Source of the DNA: Sabethes cyaneus
Taxonomy: Eukaryota > Arthropoda > Insecta > Diptera > Culicidae
Assembly: GCF_943734655.1 (NCBI RefSeq)
Contig: NC_071354.1
Span: 197,220,911 to 197,284,910, forward strand
Direction: 5' to 3'
DNA length: 64,000 nucleotides
The position numbers and the translations under genes are program-made. The notes below the pieces were generated by a model. It saw only the letters and a program-made list of their open reading frames with translations, was not told the origin of the DNA and searched no databases. Position 1 is the first letter of the stretch; every line of letters starts with the position of its first letter. Positions 1 through 12,096 of the stretch are shown piece by piece.

Positions 1-498
1 CATGTTTGGGAGTTATTGCTGTCGAAAATTGGTTAATTTTTAAACGAAAACTTTAATTTTCTCCGCAAATATTGACGATAGCAAGTTACTATATTCTACA
101 AATGTATGTAATTTGACTGTTAAAAAATCTTTGCCGAACATGTCTAATGCGTATAAATACTGTAGAAAGAGCTGTGGTCAAAAAATTGATTTTCGTTAAG
201 TCTCCATAAAAATTGTTCTTTATCTCTAAAACTATAATAGCTAGAAGGTTATTTTCTTTGGCAAAGTTCTTTATAATAATCTTTTCAAAAATTTTGTAGA
301 ACATTGTTTTGCTGTATCTCTTACTGTTCAAAAAATAAATTTTTTATCTAACTTTTAGAGGGATTAATCAAATAATCGTTCATGCCATATGAAAGAGCTT
401 TTAACGCTGAGAAATTTCTCTGAACATACTTAACCAGTATAATCAACCATTTCGGCGCAATTAAAAAAACGCGTGTTCTGATACCAATGGGACCACTG
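1..498. repeat. Arm of a foldback-type element, truncated by the window edge
   Basis: From about position 90 this stretch matches 54590-54945 with scattered changes (both carry the blocks AATAGCTAGAAGGT, TGGCAAAGTTCTTTATAATA and ATCAACCATTTCGGCGCAAT). It is more distantly related to the arms of the foldback element at 21430-23035. It ends in GGGACCACTG, the same terminal motif as the right end of that element. I read it as the right arm of a non-autonomous foldback element whose left part lies outside the window. It has no coding capacity. Confidence 0.6.
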
Positions 499-2545
499 TG
501 CAGTGGCTTCTCGGAAAAATCCTGAAAACGTATCCTGGTAAGAATGGTATAACCTGTGTTGCCACCCTAAAAACATCAACATCAACCGCCGCAATAAGAA
601 TCGTTGCTAAGATAGCATTCCCAACCTACAATTTGGGTTTTATTGAACTCTTATGATGACTTTTATGACCAAAATTGGTCATGAAAACCACAATAAGAGC
701 GCAATAAAACTCACACTGTTGCTTGGGTTGTTTCCAGTTCCGGACGTCCCGAACTCTGCTGACCATGAAGGAGGCCAGGTAGCCCCTGTAACAATTCCAA
801 GTTTTCTTACGTTCCTCTAAGGGTTTTCATGACCAATTTCATAAAACCGCTAATAAAACTATAAGCTCCATCAGAGCTCTCTGATGACCCCTAGCAAACT
901 GCCTTTTGACCAAGTGTCTTACTCCTTAGAAGGTTTTCATAACTACTTTAAGAGTCAGCTTATAACCGCTCAAGTAATCGTATCACGCTCTGCTGAAAGC
1001 ATCAATAAAACCGATTAAGCTTTCGCTGACAGCCATAATTTAATAAAGCTTTTCGTTTTCCGCCATGGCAAAACGCCAAATTTTTGTTCGCCAGCTTTGT
1101 TAACTTGAAAATACATCCGTGAGCAGAAAAGTTAAAGTTTTACTATCAGATCACTCGGATCGATTTGGTTTATAGCGACCATAACAAAATATCCTATAGA
1201 ATAATTAATATATTTTGAGCAACTCAGTTTGTTTCCAGCACATGCGCATTAAATTTTATCGTGCATATTGATAATAGGTGAATAAAATCAACGAGCCATG
1301 GAAGTTTTGAAATTTTCGAGAATTGGTTGTTTTAACAAAATAAATATATTCAGTTAGTCAATCTCAACTTCTAGCAAAATCATTTTAGTTGCTTCCTCTG
1401 ACAGGAAAACCGATTGATAATAACTTTTTTTCTGCAAAACACTTTGCTTTGATGAATTTTTGTTTGCTAGCTAAAATAATATACTAAAATATGGCAATAC
1501 GGCCTCGCATAAAAAAAATGATTTTAGTGTTCAACACTTTAGTATTCCTCATAATAGCAGCAACAAAACTGTTTGGTCAGGGTGTTACCGTTTCAATAGC
1601 TCATTAGCTAACAGATTTATTGCGGTTTGACAAGCAACTATGATAAGATCAATTTTGATTGGTGTGCCATTTTGTATTGCTACGCCACACTTATGGTAAG
1701 TTTACAAGAGACGTGGTGCAGCCAACAAGTTTTAACGTGGTAATATAAGCAACCATAATAAATTTGCTTTAGTAATAGTTTTATTATGGTTTTATAGTAT
1801 ATATAGTTTTATAGTTATGGTATAGTAATTCAAGTAAAACCAAGTGGCTTTAGAATTGTTACTTGGGAGAGCACGCCAAATGATGCTCGATGTCTGCGCG
1901 GGAAACAATCAGGTAATTGCGGTTCTAATCCCTTACCTGTACCTGTTCAATCTACCTTGGTTTCTTTCTTTCCAGCAATCGACGAGTAACATCTGAGTGT
2001 TTAGTGACGTACTAATTTTTTCTACAACTTCGATGAGCCATGATTCGTGGATGAAATCAGCACAAAGCGAACCAAGGAATCACGTGTTGATGATTCCGCT
2101 TACTGATAACCACGAAGAATTAGATTTGTAAATAGTGTAAACCAATCCATGGTTAGCTTAAGATAAGTGTTTGAGATCGATATGTTTAAACGTATTTAAA
2201 GCCCAATTCTTAATCTAACTGTTATCCAATCCTATCTTTTAATTAATTTGAAATAACTATTTTTAAATTTTATCTAAATATCGGCTAGTATTTTTAGATT
2301 TTTAGACCGACAAACTTCGTATTGCCAAAAATGAATCTGTGCCGTACTTAAATCCCGGGGGCTACCCCCTGCAGTGGCCGGCGCTTCCGACGGCAACCGC
2401 AGGTCGCTGACAACACTCGTCCTGAATCATCTAGTTTTACTATAAGTAGTCTCTGGTGGTTTTGTTATTGACTAATGTTTTATGGAAGAGTCTAAAATTT
2501 CTCGAATTCGATTAATTTTTAAGTTACGCAAAAATTTCTGTTTCA
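499..2545. other. Intergenic, no recognised feature
   Basis: AT-rich sequence with no open frame of note. There is a local GC-rich patch at about 2354-2410. I recognise no gene or element. Confidence 0.5.
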
Positions 2546-2551
2546 TTTATG

Positions 2552-3182
2552 ATAGTCCGCCCCCACTACCACAGGGGTGAGGGGTCTCAAACCATAAAAT
2601 AAATTCATGCCTCTAAAATCCCCCACTTGCCAAATTTGGTTCCCTTAGCTTGATTAGTTCTTGAGTTATGCAGATATTTGTGTTTCATTTGTATGGGAGC
2701 CCCCTCTTCGAGGAGGGAGAGGTCTCAGTACACCATAGGAAAAATTTTTGGCTCCAAAAACCCCCACATGCCAAATTTGGTTCAATTTACTTGATTAGTT
2801 CTCGAATTATGAGAAAATTTGTAATTCATTTGTATGGGAGCCTCCCCTCTTATAGGTGGTAGTGGTCATAATTCCCCTCCTAAAGAGGAGAGGGGTTTCA
2901 ACTCACCATAGAAAAAAAATTGCCTCCAAAAACACCCACATGCCAAATTTAATTCCATTTGCTCGATTAGTTCTCTATTTATGCAGAAATTTATGTTTTA
3001 TTTGTATAGCAGCGCCCCCCTTTTAGTGGGGGAGGGGTCTCTTACAATCATAAGAACCTTTCTCGGCCCCAAAAACCCTTAAATGAAAATTTTTACGCCG
3101 ATCGGTTCAGTTGTTTTCGATTCTATGAGGAACATACGGACAGACAAACAGACAGACAGAAATCCATTTTTTTAAGAATAGA
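2552..3182 (+). repeat. Tandem array of about 170 bp units with GACA-rich tail
   Basis: Four diverged units repeat the theme CCCCCACATGCCAAATTTGG, then GATTAGTTCTCGA, then CATTTGTATGGGAGCCCCC, followed by a pyrimidine/purine-rich block and GAGGGGTCTC. The last unit runs into CGGTTCAGTTGTTTTCGATTCTATGAGGAACATA-like sequence and ends in GACAGACAAACAGACAGACAG at about 3138-3160. Such arrays with short-repeat tails are common in culicine genomes and resemble the 3' ends of non-LTR elements, but no coding part of an element is attached here. The ORF at 2668-2862 is only a reading of the repeat. Confidence 0.75.
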
Positions 3183-3305
3183 TAAATCCTAATTAAACTT
3201 ATAATGTAAATAATAGAAAAAAATAGAAAATAGAAGTTTATATAAACACCCCTAATGAATCAGAATTGGATCTAAAAAGTTTGTCTCTTCACTGGTAAGA
3301 AAGTG

Positions 3306-3626
3306 AGAATAATAACACCCTCTCGCTACACAATAGTTTACGTGGATTTTGCTAAAGTATTCGGAAAGGTGATCCACGAATTTATACTGAAAAAGTTTGA
3401 AAAGCTTGGTGTTCCTCACTGGCTTATCTCAAGGTTGCAATCATGCCAATCGAACAGATCTGCCATCGTGAAACTAGGATCGGTCGTGCCAGGTTATTTT
3501 TCAACCCCTTCTGATGTGCCGCAAGGTAGTCATTCTGATAGCTTAATTTTCATTTTTTTCGTAAACGATTTGAGCAACCGACTTAACTCTCTGCATATCA
3601 TATACGCCGATGATTTGAAAATATAA
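3306..3626 (+). pseudogene. Jockey/CR1-type LINE reverse transcriptase fragment
   Basis: About 105 codons cover reverse-transcriptase motifs A to C. They include VYVDFAKVFGKVIHE (motif A, where the usual AFD has become VFG), PSDVPQGSHSDSLIFIFF (motif B) and IIYADDLKI (motif C, catalytic YADD kept), followed at once by a stop. The endonuclease, the fingers region and the C-terminal part are missing. It resembles the family represented at 34930-36790 but is more diverged. It is a dead fragment; whether it is jockey or CR1 clade cannot be settled from this length. Confidence 0.75.
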
Positions 3627-4059
3627 CCAAAGGCTGGAGAAGTGTTTTAGGAGCCTGGTGAATTACTTAGATGGGTTTGTTGTTTATGTTAGAAGACATC
3701 GTTTCAAAAGTAGTGTAAGACAATTAACCTAGATATATTTCAGTCTGTACAGTATTAACTGAAGACGCAGTAAATAAAATAAAATCCTGTGAAATGCCAC
3801 CCATAATTTTGAAGATCTCGTATTCGCGAATATTCTTGAGGAAGGTGGCAAAGATCTAGCTGGTATGAATTTCGTGACATGAACGTCACAAATAGAGCAA
3901 TTCCAACAAAAAGATCGCTAATAGGGACCGCCATATGGTAATCGACTTAATTGGCTCTAACATGGAATAACTCGCGATCCAGACCATATAGACCGTTGGT
4001 GTGTTCGACAAAGTTATTCAGTAGATCAAGGGTTTTTCGCTGGATTGAAATATTTCGGA

Positions 4060-4790
4060 ATTGTCTCACTACAGGGCGCTAGCGTACATGCAATAGTCTT
4101 GTTTTGGTTGTTTTTAGTGCTGTTGGCTGTCTAGATAGTTGCGGTCTTCGGGATGCTTATTCAAATTACTATCACCATCAATCAGCTATGGAAAATAGCA
4201 CTGGATTGTCTCACGTGGTCCTAGTGTCCTACTGTATCTTGCGCTGCTGGTTATCTAGAAAGTAGCGGTCTTCGGGAAGTATAAAGTTGTAAAGCTGTAT
4301 GAAACTGGTCGCACTTAATCGGATCTTATCGTATTGAAATACGTATATAAGTGTATCGCTCTTACATATCAATACGGAACGCTTATTTGCAATCTAATTG
4401 TTCATATTAATATTACATATAAGCTAGCGCCACGTAGTGAGTCATTTCTACGCTAGTTTCCATACCAATTTGAAGGTGACAGTCATTTGAGTAACTTTTC
4501 GGAAGCAATTTTCTAGATAATCAGCAGCGCAAGATACAGCCTGTATAACAAAATTAAATATACAGTAGGATTTCGAGTTGGTTCTATTTTGGCAAGCCTC
4601 GATTTTGGCAACAAAAGTATCCGTTTTTGGCAACACAAAATATTTCCCTTACCAAAATATGCTTAAATATCAGTCTGTTTCCGCATACATGCTTTAAATG
4701 ACTCAAAAATGATGCCCTCTGTGTGTTTATATACTAGCGTCACGTAGTGACCCAATTCCGAGATACGATAATCTAACTTAGAACACTTAA
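4060..4790. repeat. Diverged tandem repeat, 'GCTAGCGCCACGTAGTGA' family
   Basis: The block GCTAGCGCCACGTAGTGA recurs at about 4423-4440 and, without its first half, near 4735-4750. Between and around these lie TTCTAGATAATCAGCAGCGCAAGATACAGC-like and AACTTTTCGGAAGCAA-like blocks. The same unit forms a clearer array at 16730-17500. Unit length is roughly 150-170 bp and copies are degenerate. No coding function is evident. Confidence 0.6.
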
Positions 4791-4951
4791 TCAGTTCAGT
4801 AGAACAACTCTGTCGAAGACACCAGCATTGGCTGATAAACCGGAAACAATTCAGTGTATGAATATGTCCCTAAACATAGTTCCCTCCTTTCAATAACTTT
4901 TTAGTTACGATATTACACACCGAAACATGACATGTGATAGGGACGAGGGAG

Positions 4952-5369
4952 CCCAGATAACACAAAATCGTAATAGAAAGTTCACATTAAATCGTTTTCA
5001 TATCAATTTTACATTGGAATTGTAGAATGATTAGAGCATGTCAAAACAAAGTGAAAAATAAGTTGTTTTGCAGTCGTGCGTGTCCTCATATACAACTCAT
5101 GACTGTGAATTATAAAACAGGATAGATGTTTGCAACAAAAAGTTATATCTTAATCATATATTCAAGAGTATAAAGTTGCGTGTTATAAAAACCACTGTAT
5201 AAAATGCAAGATAGAATTTCGAATAATTGTCAAAATTTTCGCACGTATATTGCTTTCACTTTGGTACATATATGTTCTTATCTGGCGTGAAATATAACTT
5301 TTTCGTTCAGATATGATGTCGTATTTTTCAATTGCAATCGAGCAAATACAAACCAAACGGTTTACTGGG
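4952..5369. mobile_element. Short non-autonomous repeat, CCCAGATAACA family, copy A
   Basis: This 418 bp unit begins CCCAGATAACACAAAATCGT and ends with AACGGTTTACTGGG. The ends form an imperfect terminal inverted repeat (CCCAGATAAC versus CCCAGTAAAC). A second copy lies at about 30906-31325 and a start fragment at 63425-63485. The internal block TTGTTTTGCAGTCG(T/C)GCGTGTC is shared with copy B. It has no ORF. It is probably a MITE, but no clear target duplication is visible. Confidence 0.55.
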
Positions 5370-5470
5370 AGGTAATCTAATCACAAACGAGCGTGAGCTG
5401 CTCTTCAGGTGGTAGCAGTTCTTCGATGAACACCTCAATGGCGAACTTACAAAAAGAGGCAGAATGGAAA

Positions 5471-5885
5471 TTAATGCCCATGGAAGATACTAATGTCCAT
5501 GCACCTGATCTCCAAGAAGTCAAATGAGGGTTGCTGAAGATCAATAAAGTCGCTGATAAGGACTGTAAATTTGTCGATAAGATCTTGCAGTTGTTTGCAT
5601 TTTTCCACTAATCGCACAGCGATGAATATTTTGATATCGTCAGCGTATAACAACTTGCGGTCAGGCGGTATAACAAAACCGACGTCGTTAAAAAATATAA
5701 GGAATAGTAACGGTTTTAAGTTACTTCCCTGTGGTACGTTTAAAGCCAGCACACGAAGCCTTCAGATGCGCCTAACGTCTTAGTTTGCGAAGCAGTATTT
5801 GGTGGTCAATGCGGTCAAAAGCAGCTTTAAGGTCTGTATATACTGTGTCTACCTGTGCTGCATCTTCCATCTAACGTAGGCAAAA
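5471..5885 (-). pseudogene. LINE reverse transcriptase fragment (jockey/CR1-type)
   Basis: The minus strand reads TVYTDLKAAFDRIDHQILL (motif A) near 5800-5860. After a frameshift it reads VPQGSNLKPLLFLIFFNDV (motif B) and LLYADDIKIF (motif C, catalytic YADD retained) at about 5610-5730. The open piece is 5471-5752; the upstream motif lies in another frame. It is a broken remnant, 5' and 3' truncated, lying directly beside an oppositely oriented RTE fragment. Confidence 0.75.
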
Positions 5886-5934
5886 TAAACAGAACGGCAG
5901 TAGATTCGTGTTAATTGAGCGTTTAGGATAACTG

Positions 5935-6640
5935 ACGGGAACGCATAAACTGATGGGATTGATCAGAGTTACAGTGGATCGAGTGTGCGCTTCGTGCGCA
6001 TCTTGGAGACACTCTCGAGTCCCTTCGAGACGCAGCGAGATAGAAACAAGGTGACGGCTTATCCTCCATGCTGTTTAACATCGCTCTCGAAGAGCGGGTA
6101 TCGAAACGGGAGGCACAATTTTTACCAAGCGTAGCCAGCTCCAGGAACATTGCAACGCAAAACGCTACGATCGCTGTCGTACCTTCGTACGACAATGTAC
6201 AGAACCATTATTAGATCGGTAGTTCTTTACGGAATTGAAGCCGGGACGCTGCTCACGGAGGCCATACGCGCCATTGTCGTGTTCGAGCGGAAAAAGCTGC
6301 AGACGATATTTGGCGGAGTACAAACTGAAAGTGGAGAGTGGTGGAGTGGAGGCGTAAATGCCACAGGCACTGCTTGGAGAGATTCCTATCGTACATGTGG
6401 CGAAAATCGAAAGGTGGTAGTCCAGATGCCGAACGACAATGCGACGCAAATAGTTCTCTTATACAACCCCGCCGGCACCAGGAACAAGGCGGCTCCACGT
6501 GCAAGATGGCTCGACCAGGTCTATAGTGATTTACGTCTTCTGAGACGACTGGGAAATTGGCGATGAGTGAATCAAGATTGAGATGAATAGAGACGACTGC
6601 AACAGCACGAGCCACTCCGGCTCTATGCTGCTGATGACAA
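5935..6640 (+). pseudogene. RTE-clade LINE C-terminal fragment
   Basis: At about 6045-6080 one frame reads QGDGLSSMLFNIALE, the motif-B region of RTE-clade reverse transcriptases. The frame at 6150-6566 then gives MYRTIIRSVVLYGIEAGTLL and VFERKKLQTIFGGVQTESGE, and another frame gives the NPAGTRNKAAPRARWLDQV block that closes these proteins. The catalytic FADD region between them is deleted. The 3' end reads CCGGCTCTATGCTGCTGATG, as in the copies at 36795-37622 and 49663-50490. Several frameshifts make it inactive. Confidence 0.8.
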
Positions 6641-9600
6641 CGACGGCAACGCGCTTATATAAGTTTTCATATTAAGTGAATTTTTGTTTGAAAGGCACCC
6701 CCTAGGCCCCTCCTAAGGAAATTTTCTAGCTACGCCAATGGCACACCAACGTTCTATGCGGTCACGATCACGAGTTATTCCATGTTGAAACCAAGTCAAT
6801 TCCCATATGCTGCGTAGACTCCAATAAGGACGTTCGACCGCCTGGAATCATTCGAGACCGTCCTTATTGGAAAGGTTTTTCGAAACCGCCTTATCCGGGG
6901 AACTGCTGTATGGCTGTTCCGCCAAACGACCATACATAATTTTATCATTTAAAGGCATTTGAATTACCTTTTAGAAACATCAAAAAATCTGGAAATCCGT
7001 TAAATTTTTGCTGAGATATGGTCAAATTGACCCCAAAGTTATAAGCAACGTAATTTTTTCAAAAAAATTGTTACAATTGTTAGTTTTCGAAATCTTTAGA
7101 TCCGATAACACCTTTTTTTGTCTTTCTTTCTTTTCATCGACTACAGCATTGGTCACTTTACTTTTCTTTTTCGCGAATAGTAGATGTCTAACGCTATTAT
7201 TTCTTAGAGACGTTGCAAAAATCTAAGTTTAAACTCACTTCCTCAGAATTAGGAGCTTTATTGACTTTAATGATAACAGCAGATTTTTCTCCTGTTTGGC
7301 CGAATGTTTTCAATGAACTTTTATGGGATCAAATATCAAAATTCGACAATATCTTTTCAAACATGAGTCGATCATATTTTCGTTTTCACATCTCTTTACT
7401 ATAGTAGGGTGTTTTTCCAGAAATAATCGCAAAAACTCAAGGGTGTCACTTGTGCGATCGGTCAACAAGATTCGGATCCTCATGCTCACTTTGTCGGCCT
7501 TACGCCCCGCGTGGGTACGAATGTTAGCACTTTTGCAGAGCCTGTCGGTCTGCGTCTGCCTTCAAAGCCAAACAACACAGTCATGCAGTGTTACATGACA
7601 AATTTATGTTCAACACAAAAAGTGTTCGTTCTCTGGGTCGCTTCGGTGTCCTTTTTGTGCAGCTCAGTGCCCTGTCTGTCGGCGGATTGCTTTCTTAGAA
7701 AATTTGCAACTGGCAATCGGCAACTTGTTGAGCCTGTTAGATCGATTCTCGTGCCGACTGTTGGTGATGAAAGAAACCAAATTAGCTGACTAATCGTTGA
7801 GCATGATAGTCTTTTTGATAATTAATTAAATACAGTTCCAATGGATTTTACGCATTTTAAAAAGCTGCAAATATTTCACATTTTGGGAAAAATTGACCGC
7901 TGACCACTCTACCTGCAAAACGAGCATGCTTTAGGACACCTCAAATCCGGGCAAAATTGTTTTATTTCACACATATCACAATCGGATTTTCGGGCGCAAT
8001 AAAAAAATAAGTCAACAAAACAGCTTCGAACACATTCTCGCAACTGACCGATCCTTAAACGTGATCGCATGTAATTCCTTTTTTTTTTTTACTGTTTTGT
8101 AAGTTTCCACCCCTCAAGCGGAAGGTCAAAACGTGCTTCAGATCGGCAGGATTACACCACCGGTAGGATCAGCAGCCAAGTGACGTAATTCGAGCGCTTT
8201 TACGACTTCGGCCATAAACGGCCGTCACAGCAAACGATTCCGAAACTAGAACTAGAGCGCATAGCGCAGTAGGGCAGGATGACCCTCGGCTTCTGAGGTC
8301 GTAACATCATGTTTACGGTTTATTACTGCCGGTGGACGAGCTGTGCATGCATGTCCACAGCATTCCCGGCCAGGATGAAAATATTATGACGTAAAATTTT
8401 GTTATATTGCCGCACAGCCAGCCTAAGGCCAGCTAAAGCTGGCAGGCACGAAGTTTCTACTTACACCGACGAAGGTCACGATCTAGTTTTTCGGCCGAAA
8501 ATAGACTACTGGGCTCGAAATTATCAGGTCGGTTTTATGAGGGATTCGTAGGAAATCGTTACACTTTTTGTGGACGATCGTAAAAAAATCAGAGCATTTT
8601 TCAAAGCTGCCGTCCGGCACAGAAGTGCGGAAAAGAAAGCAAGCCCAGCAAAGACTGTTTGATCTAGTTTAAATGTGGGTTTTTTAGGTTGGTTTAGGGT
8701 CTGCTTTTTGAAGGACGAAAGTTATTTGACTGGAGAAGGCAATTAAAAAGTGCTCTAGTTTTTTTTCTGCTCGGACAAGTAATTATGCAAGCAATTTGGA
8801 AGGTTTCGTCCTTGGGGATGGACAGCGTTTTGCTCTGGTTCGGACACTAATAAAGTCATTCTGAGCGATTTTTGGTTGTTTTTGAATGCCTGTAAAATGG
8901 TGCTGTTTGACCAGCCGGTGTCATAAAAAATGAAGTTTTTGCAAAGCAAATGATTTTTAGTTTCTATGGACAAATGGAATGTTAGATAGGATGGATCAGT
9001 TTTAGAAAAATATACAACTGTAGAATCTTAACTAAAGGCAAAAACTTCCTCGATCTGGTAACTATCCGTACACCCTCTAATAGATTACCGAGCACTCCCC
9101 AGACTGTTCCAACATCACCAGGAAGTAATTTCAGTCGGCTCATTTGAAGTCCGACAACGAAGTCAAAACACAATTTAATCCCTGGCGTAGCCGCCAAAAG
9201 ATCAAATGCCAGAACGGGAAAAATCCGTACCCCTTCATCTGTTTTCAGATCATTTTCCCTATCCGGACTGGCAGCCTCACAGAGCGGGGTAAACACGAAC
9301 AAGGAAGTGTTTATTACCGGTCACGTTTGACTGACGTGGTGTTGCGTTTTTGGTAACCGACCCAGTCATCGGGGTGTAGCGCTAGCGTGAATGATTTAAT
9401 GACGTATAATTTTGACAGACTCACCGGCATGTTTAATAGTTTGATTACGGGTTGGATGAAAAATAACCGTCGGTAGCGGAGCTTAATTTGCACGCTGCAC
9501 TGTCAAATTGCATTCGAATTTTTAATGCAAAATTATACACCTTAAAAAATATTATTTTCACTACAAAACATAATCATCCTGAGCTACACTAAGTACAGCT

Positions 9601-12089
9601 GGAGCTTAATATTCATCCTATCCAGTCCAAAAAACAGACGAAAATCCCTTCTCACCCGCTAATTGAGGAAGAAATTGTAGTCCAAATTAGTCATGGAGAT
9701 CGAATGAACTGCCACATCCCGCACCGAAACGTCAGCGTAAGCTCTTAAACGAGCCAGGCGCACGCGGGGACTGACATTGAAACCCGGGCCGTGGTGCTGC
9801 CATTATCGACCGAAAGGATAAACATAATTATCGTTTAGTCCTTCGAATCTTTTACCAGCGCACATGTGAGAAACAGTGCTGGCTTCAAACGCCCGTCCGC
9901 TCCTCCTAGATATATATCCTTTTAAATTAGTTAATAACAAACTAGCGAACGGCTTTGTCGGCAACTTTTTTTTCCGGACGGCACGACATGGGATCAATTT
10001 TTTTCTCCGCTGTTGATCTGCTTCAGGATGTGATCTCTAGCCGTGCCGGCTAAAGGCTTTTAAGAACGCGCTGTGTGCAGTTAGAAGAAACGAAAAAAAA
10101 AACTTTCCTGCACATGCTTCAGGCCGCCTCAAGCAAAATGCTAGGCTAATGGCGCTTTCTTCTCGTTTGAGTTTTGTTTTCCGTGCACTGGTTGATGTTA
10201 AGTGTTATAATTTTATCTGGTTTCATATTTTTTGCTCCCCAAAGTCTGCATCATCTCAATCTTTTCCTCAGTTTTTTCGATGGCAGTATTTTATACTTTG
10301 TAGAATGTCAAAGCATGATTCACTGCACAAAAACATCAGATTTTACAGACAACAAGGTCGCTTCTAAAAAACATCTTCTATAATAAATATAAACCCTACA
10401 TAAACATAATAACAAAAATCCTATTTTATGTTCGATTACCTTTCCAAGCCTACGGCAAATTTGCATCCTTTTCCAGTTATTTTACCATGCGACGGGTTAA
10501 CTGTGCTTTCCTGGCAATTAGCAAATCGGTTTTTGAACGCGTTTGCAAAACAGAAATCGTACCCTTGCAAAAAATACCTAACGGGTTTTGCCAAATTTTC
10601 AGTACATCTTCGATATCCCTTTCCTTTTTCTGCCTTGGAAAAGGAGTACAAGACAGCCCATCTTTTGCAAAGGCTGCAAGTTTGCAATAAAACGGTAAAA
10701 AACTGCAACCCGATGATGCCGATGAAGGATGATTCGGGATAAAAAGAGGTTTCTGTTTTTTTTTTTGCAAATCATCAAGCTATGCAAACCTAGCGGTTGG
10801 GTTAACTGTTTTATGATGAGTGAGCAATTTTCACTGCCTGGTTTGGCAAGCAGGAAGATGCCGAGCACTTCAGCAGAATTGAAACCCGTTAGCTGATTTT
10901 AGGGACAACTCGTTGTCGGTGCTATAGCAGCGGAAAAAAGGATCGAAGGTAAGGATTAGGTAGAATAGGGTCGGCTAATAAAGTCATTGCGAATCATGCA
11001 AAAGCTTTTAATCTGCACAGTTATATTGTCGCACGGAGGAATAACTGGGTGGCCATAATCGAGGACGAGTTTTATAGAGCTGTGAAGTAAATTGTGAGGT
11101 TTACTAATCTTTGCACCGAAAAACAATAAGACAGGGCATTTCAAGGTTCCGGAGGGCAGTCAAAATAATGCATTCGTTATAGAGTAAAAATTTCTTGGAA
11201 TGTTTTCCTACTACGGTTATTTGATTATTCCAAAGAAAAACTCCATAACTAAATAAAAGTAGTAGGAAACAAATCCTCTGTAACTGGAAAATACTGAGAT
11301 AAGACAACTTAAGTTGTTGATGTATGGCATAAATTTCAATGAAAATCATAAGGATTTGTAAACAAGACGATTTCTAGTAGCACTCTCAAATCAGTCAGTA
11401 TTTTTGTATGAATTTCACATACCTACATGTGGAATAACCAATAGAAACAAAACAAACAAAAAATAATAAAACCACGTTTTTACAACATTCGACTTAATTC
11501 ATTAGCATTGTCGTATTGTGGAGTGATATAAACATTCCAACGTTTTTGTATGGAAAGAAATCCGATTCCAATACCATGAATAAAATCGTGAAATCATAAA
11601 GTCTCAATTGCTGTCAAATTATGACTGAACTACCATATCAAGCAGCACAAAATCATGAATAATAGTTCATGATCTTGCGTTGTGTTATACTGCAAGAAGT
11701 TCTTGATATCATGTTTATTATTCATGGTTTATTTTCATAAAACATAAGCTAGAAACCTGAAATCATGAGTCATTTGGCTGGTTTTGGAGAATAAATTTCT
11801 ATCCGTGTGTTTTTGACGTACGACTTCATCCCTTCGGGTACTTTAGGAACGTGCTGCTCGAGCCAAAGATGCTGATAACTCCAATTCCTACCTCCACGAG
11901 GTGCCGGCTGGGGTACGCAACTTCGGTTGTCGTATGCTAACAAAAAAGGGGGCACAGTGACTCCCGCCCGCATTAAGATGGCAGCCCCATCAGCGGAATA
12001 AGGACCTTAGGTTAACAGCCTACTGTACCGGAACACAAAAAAGTTACCGAAAATGAAAGAAGAAATCTCACTGGATTATTGGTAATGAC
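6641..12089. other. Long intergenic stretch, no recognised gene
   Basis: More than 5 kb with only short overlapping open frames (for example several at 7008-7789 and on both strands at 10428-10868), none with a domain I recognise. There is a poly-T run near 8082. Around 11580-11745 short inverted CATGAATAATA blocks recur and could be a decayed MITE. I see no rRNA or tRNA gene. A diverged repeat or distal regulatory sequence may be present unrecognised. Confidence 0.4.
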
Positions 12090-12096
12090 CTTTAGC

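Noticed and set aside
10428..10868. Five overlapping open frames on both strands
   Set aside because: Mutually overlapping short frames without domains or splice context; likely chance.
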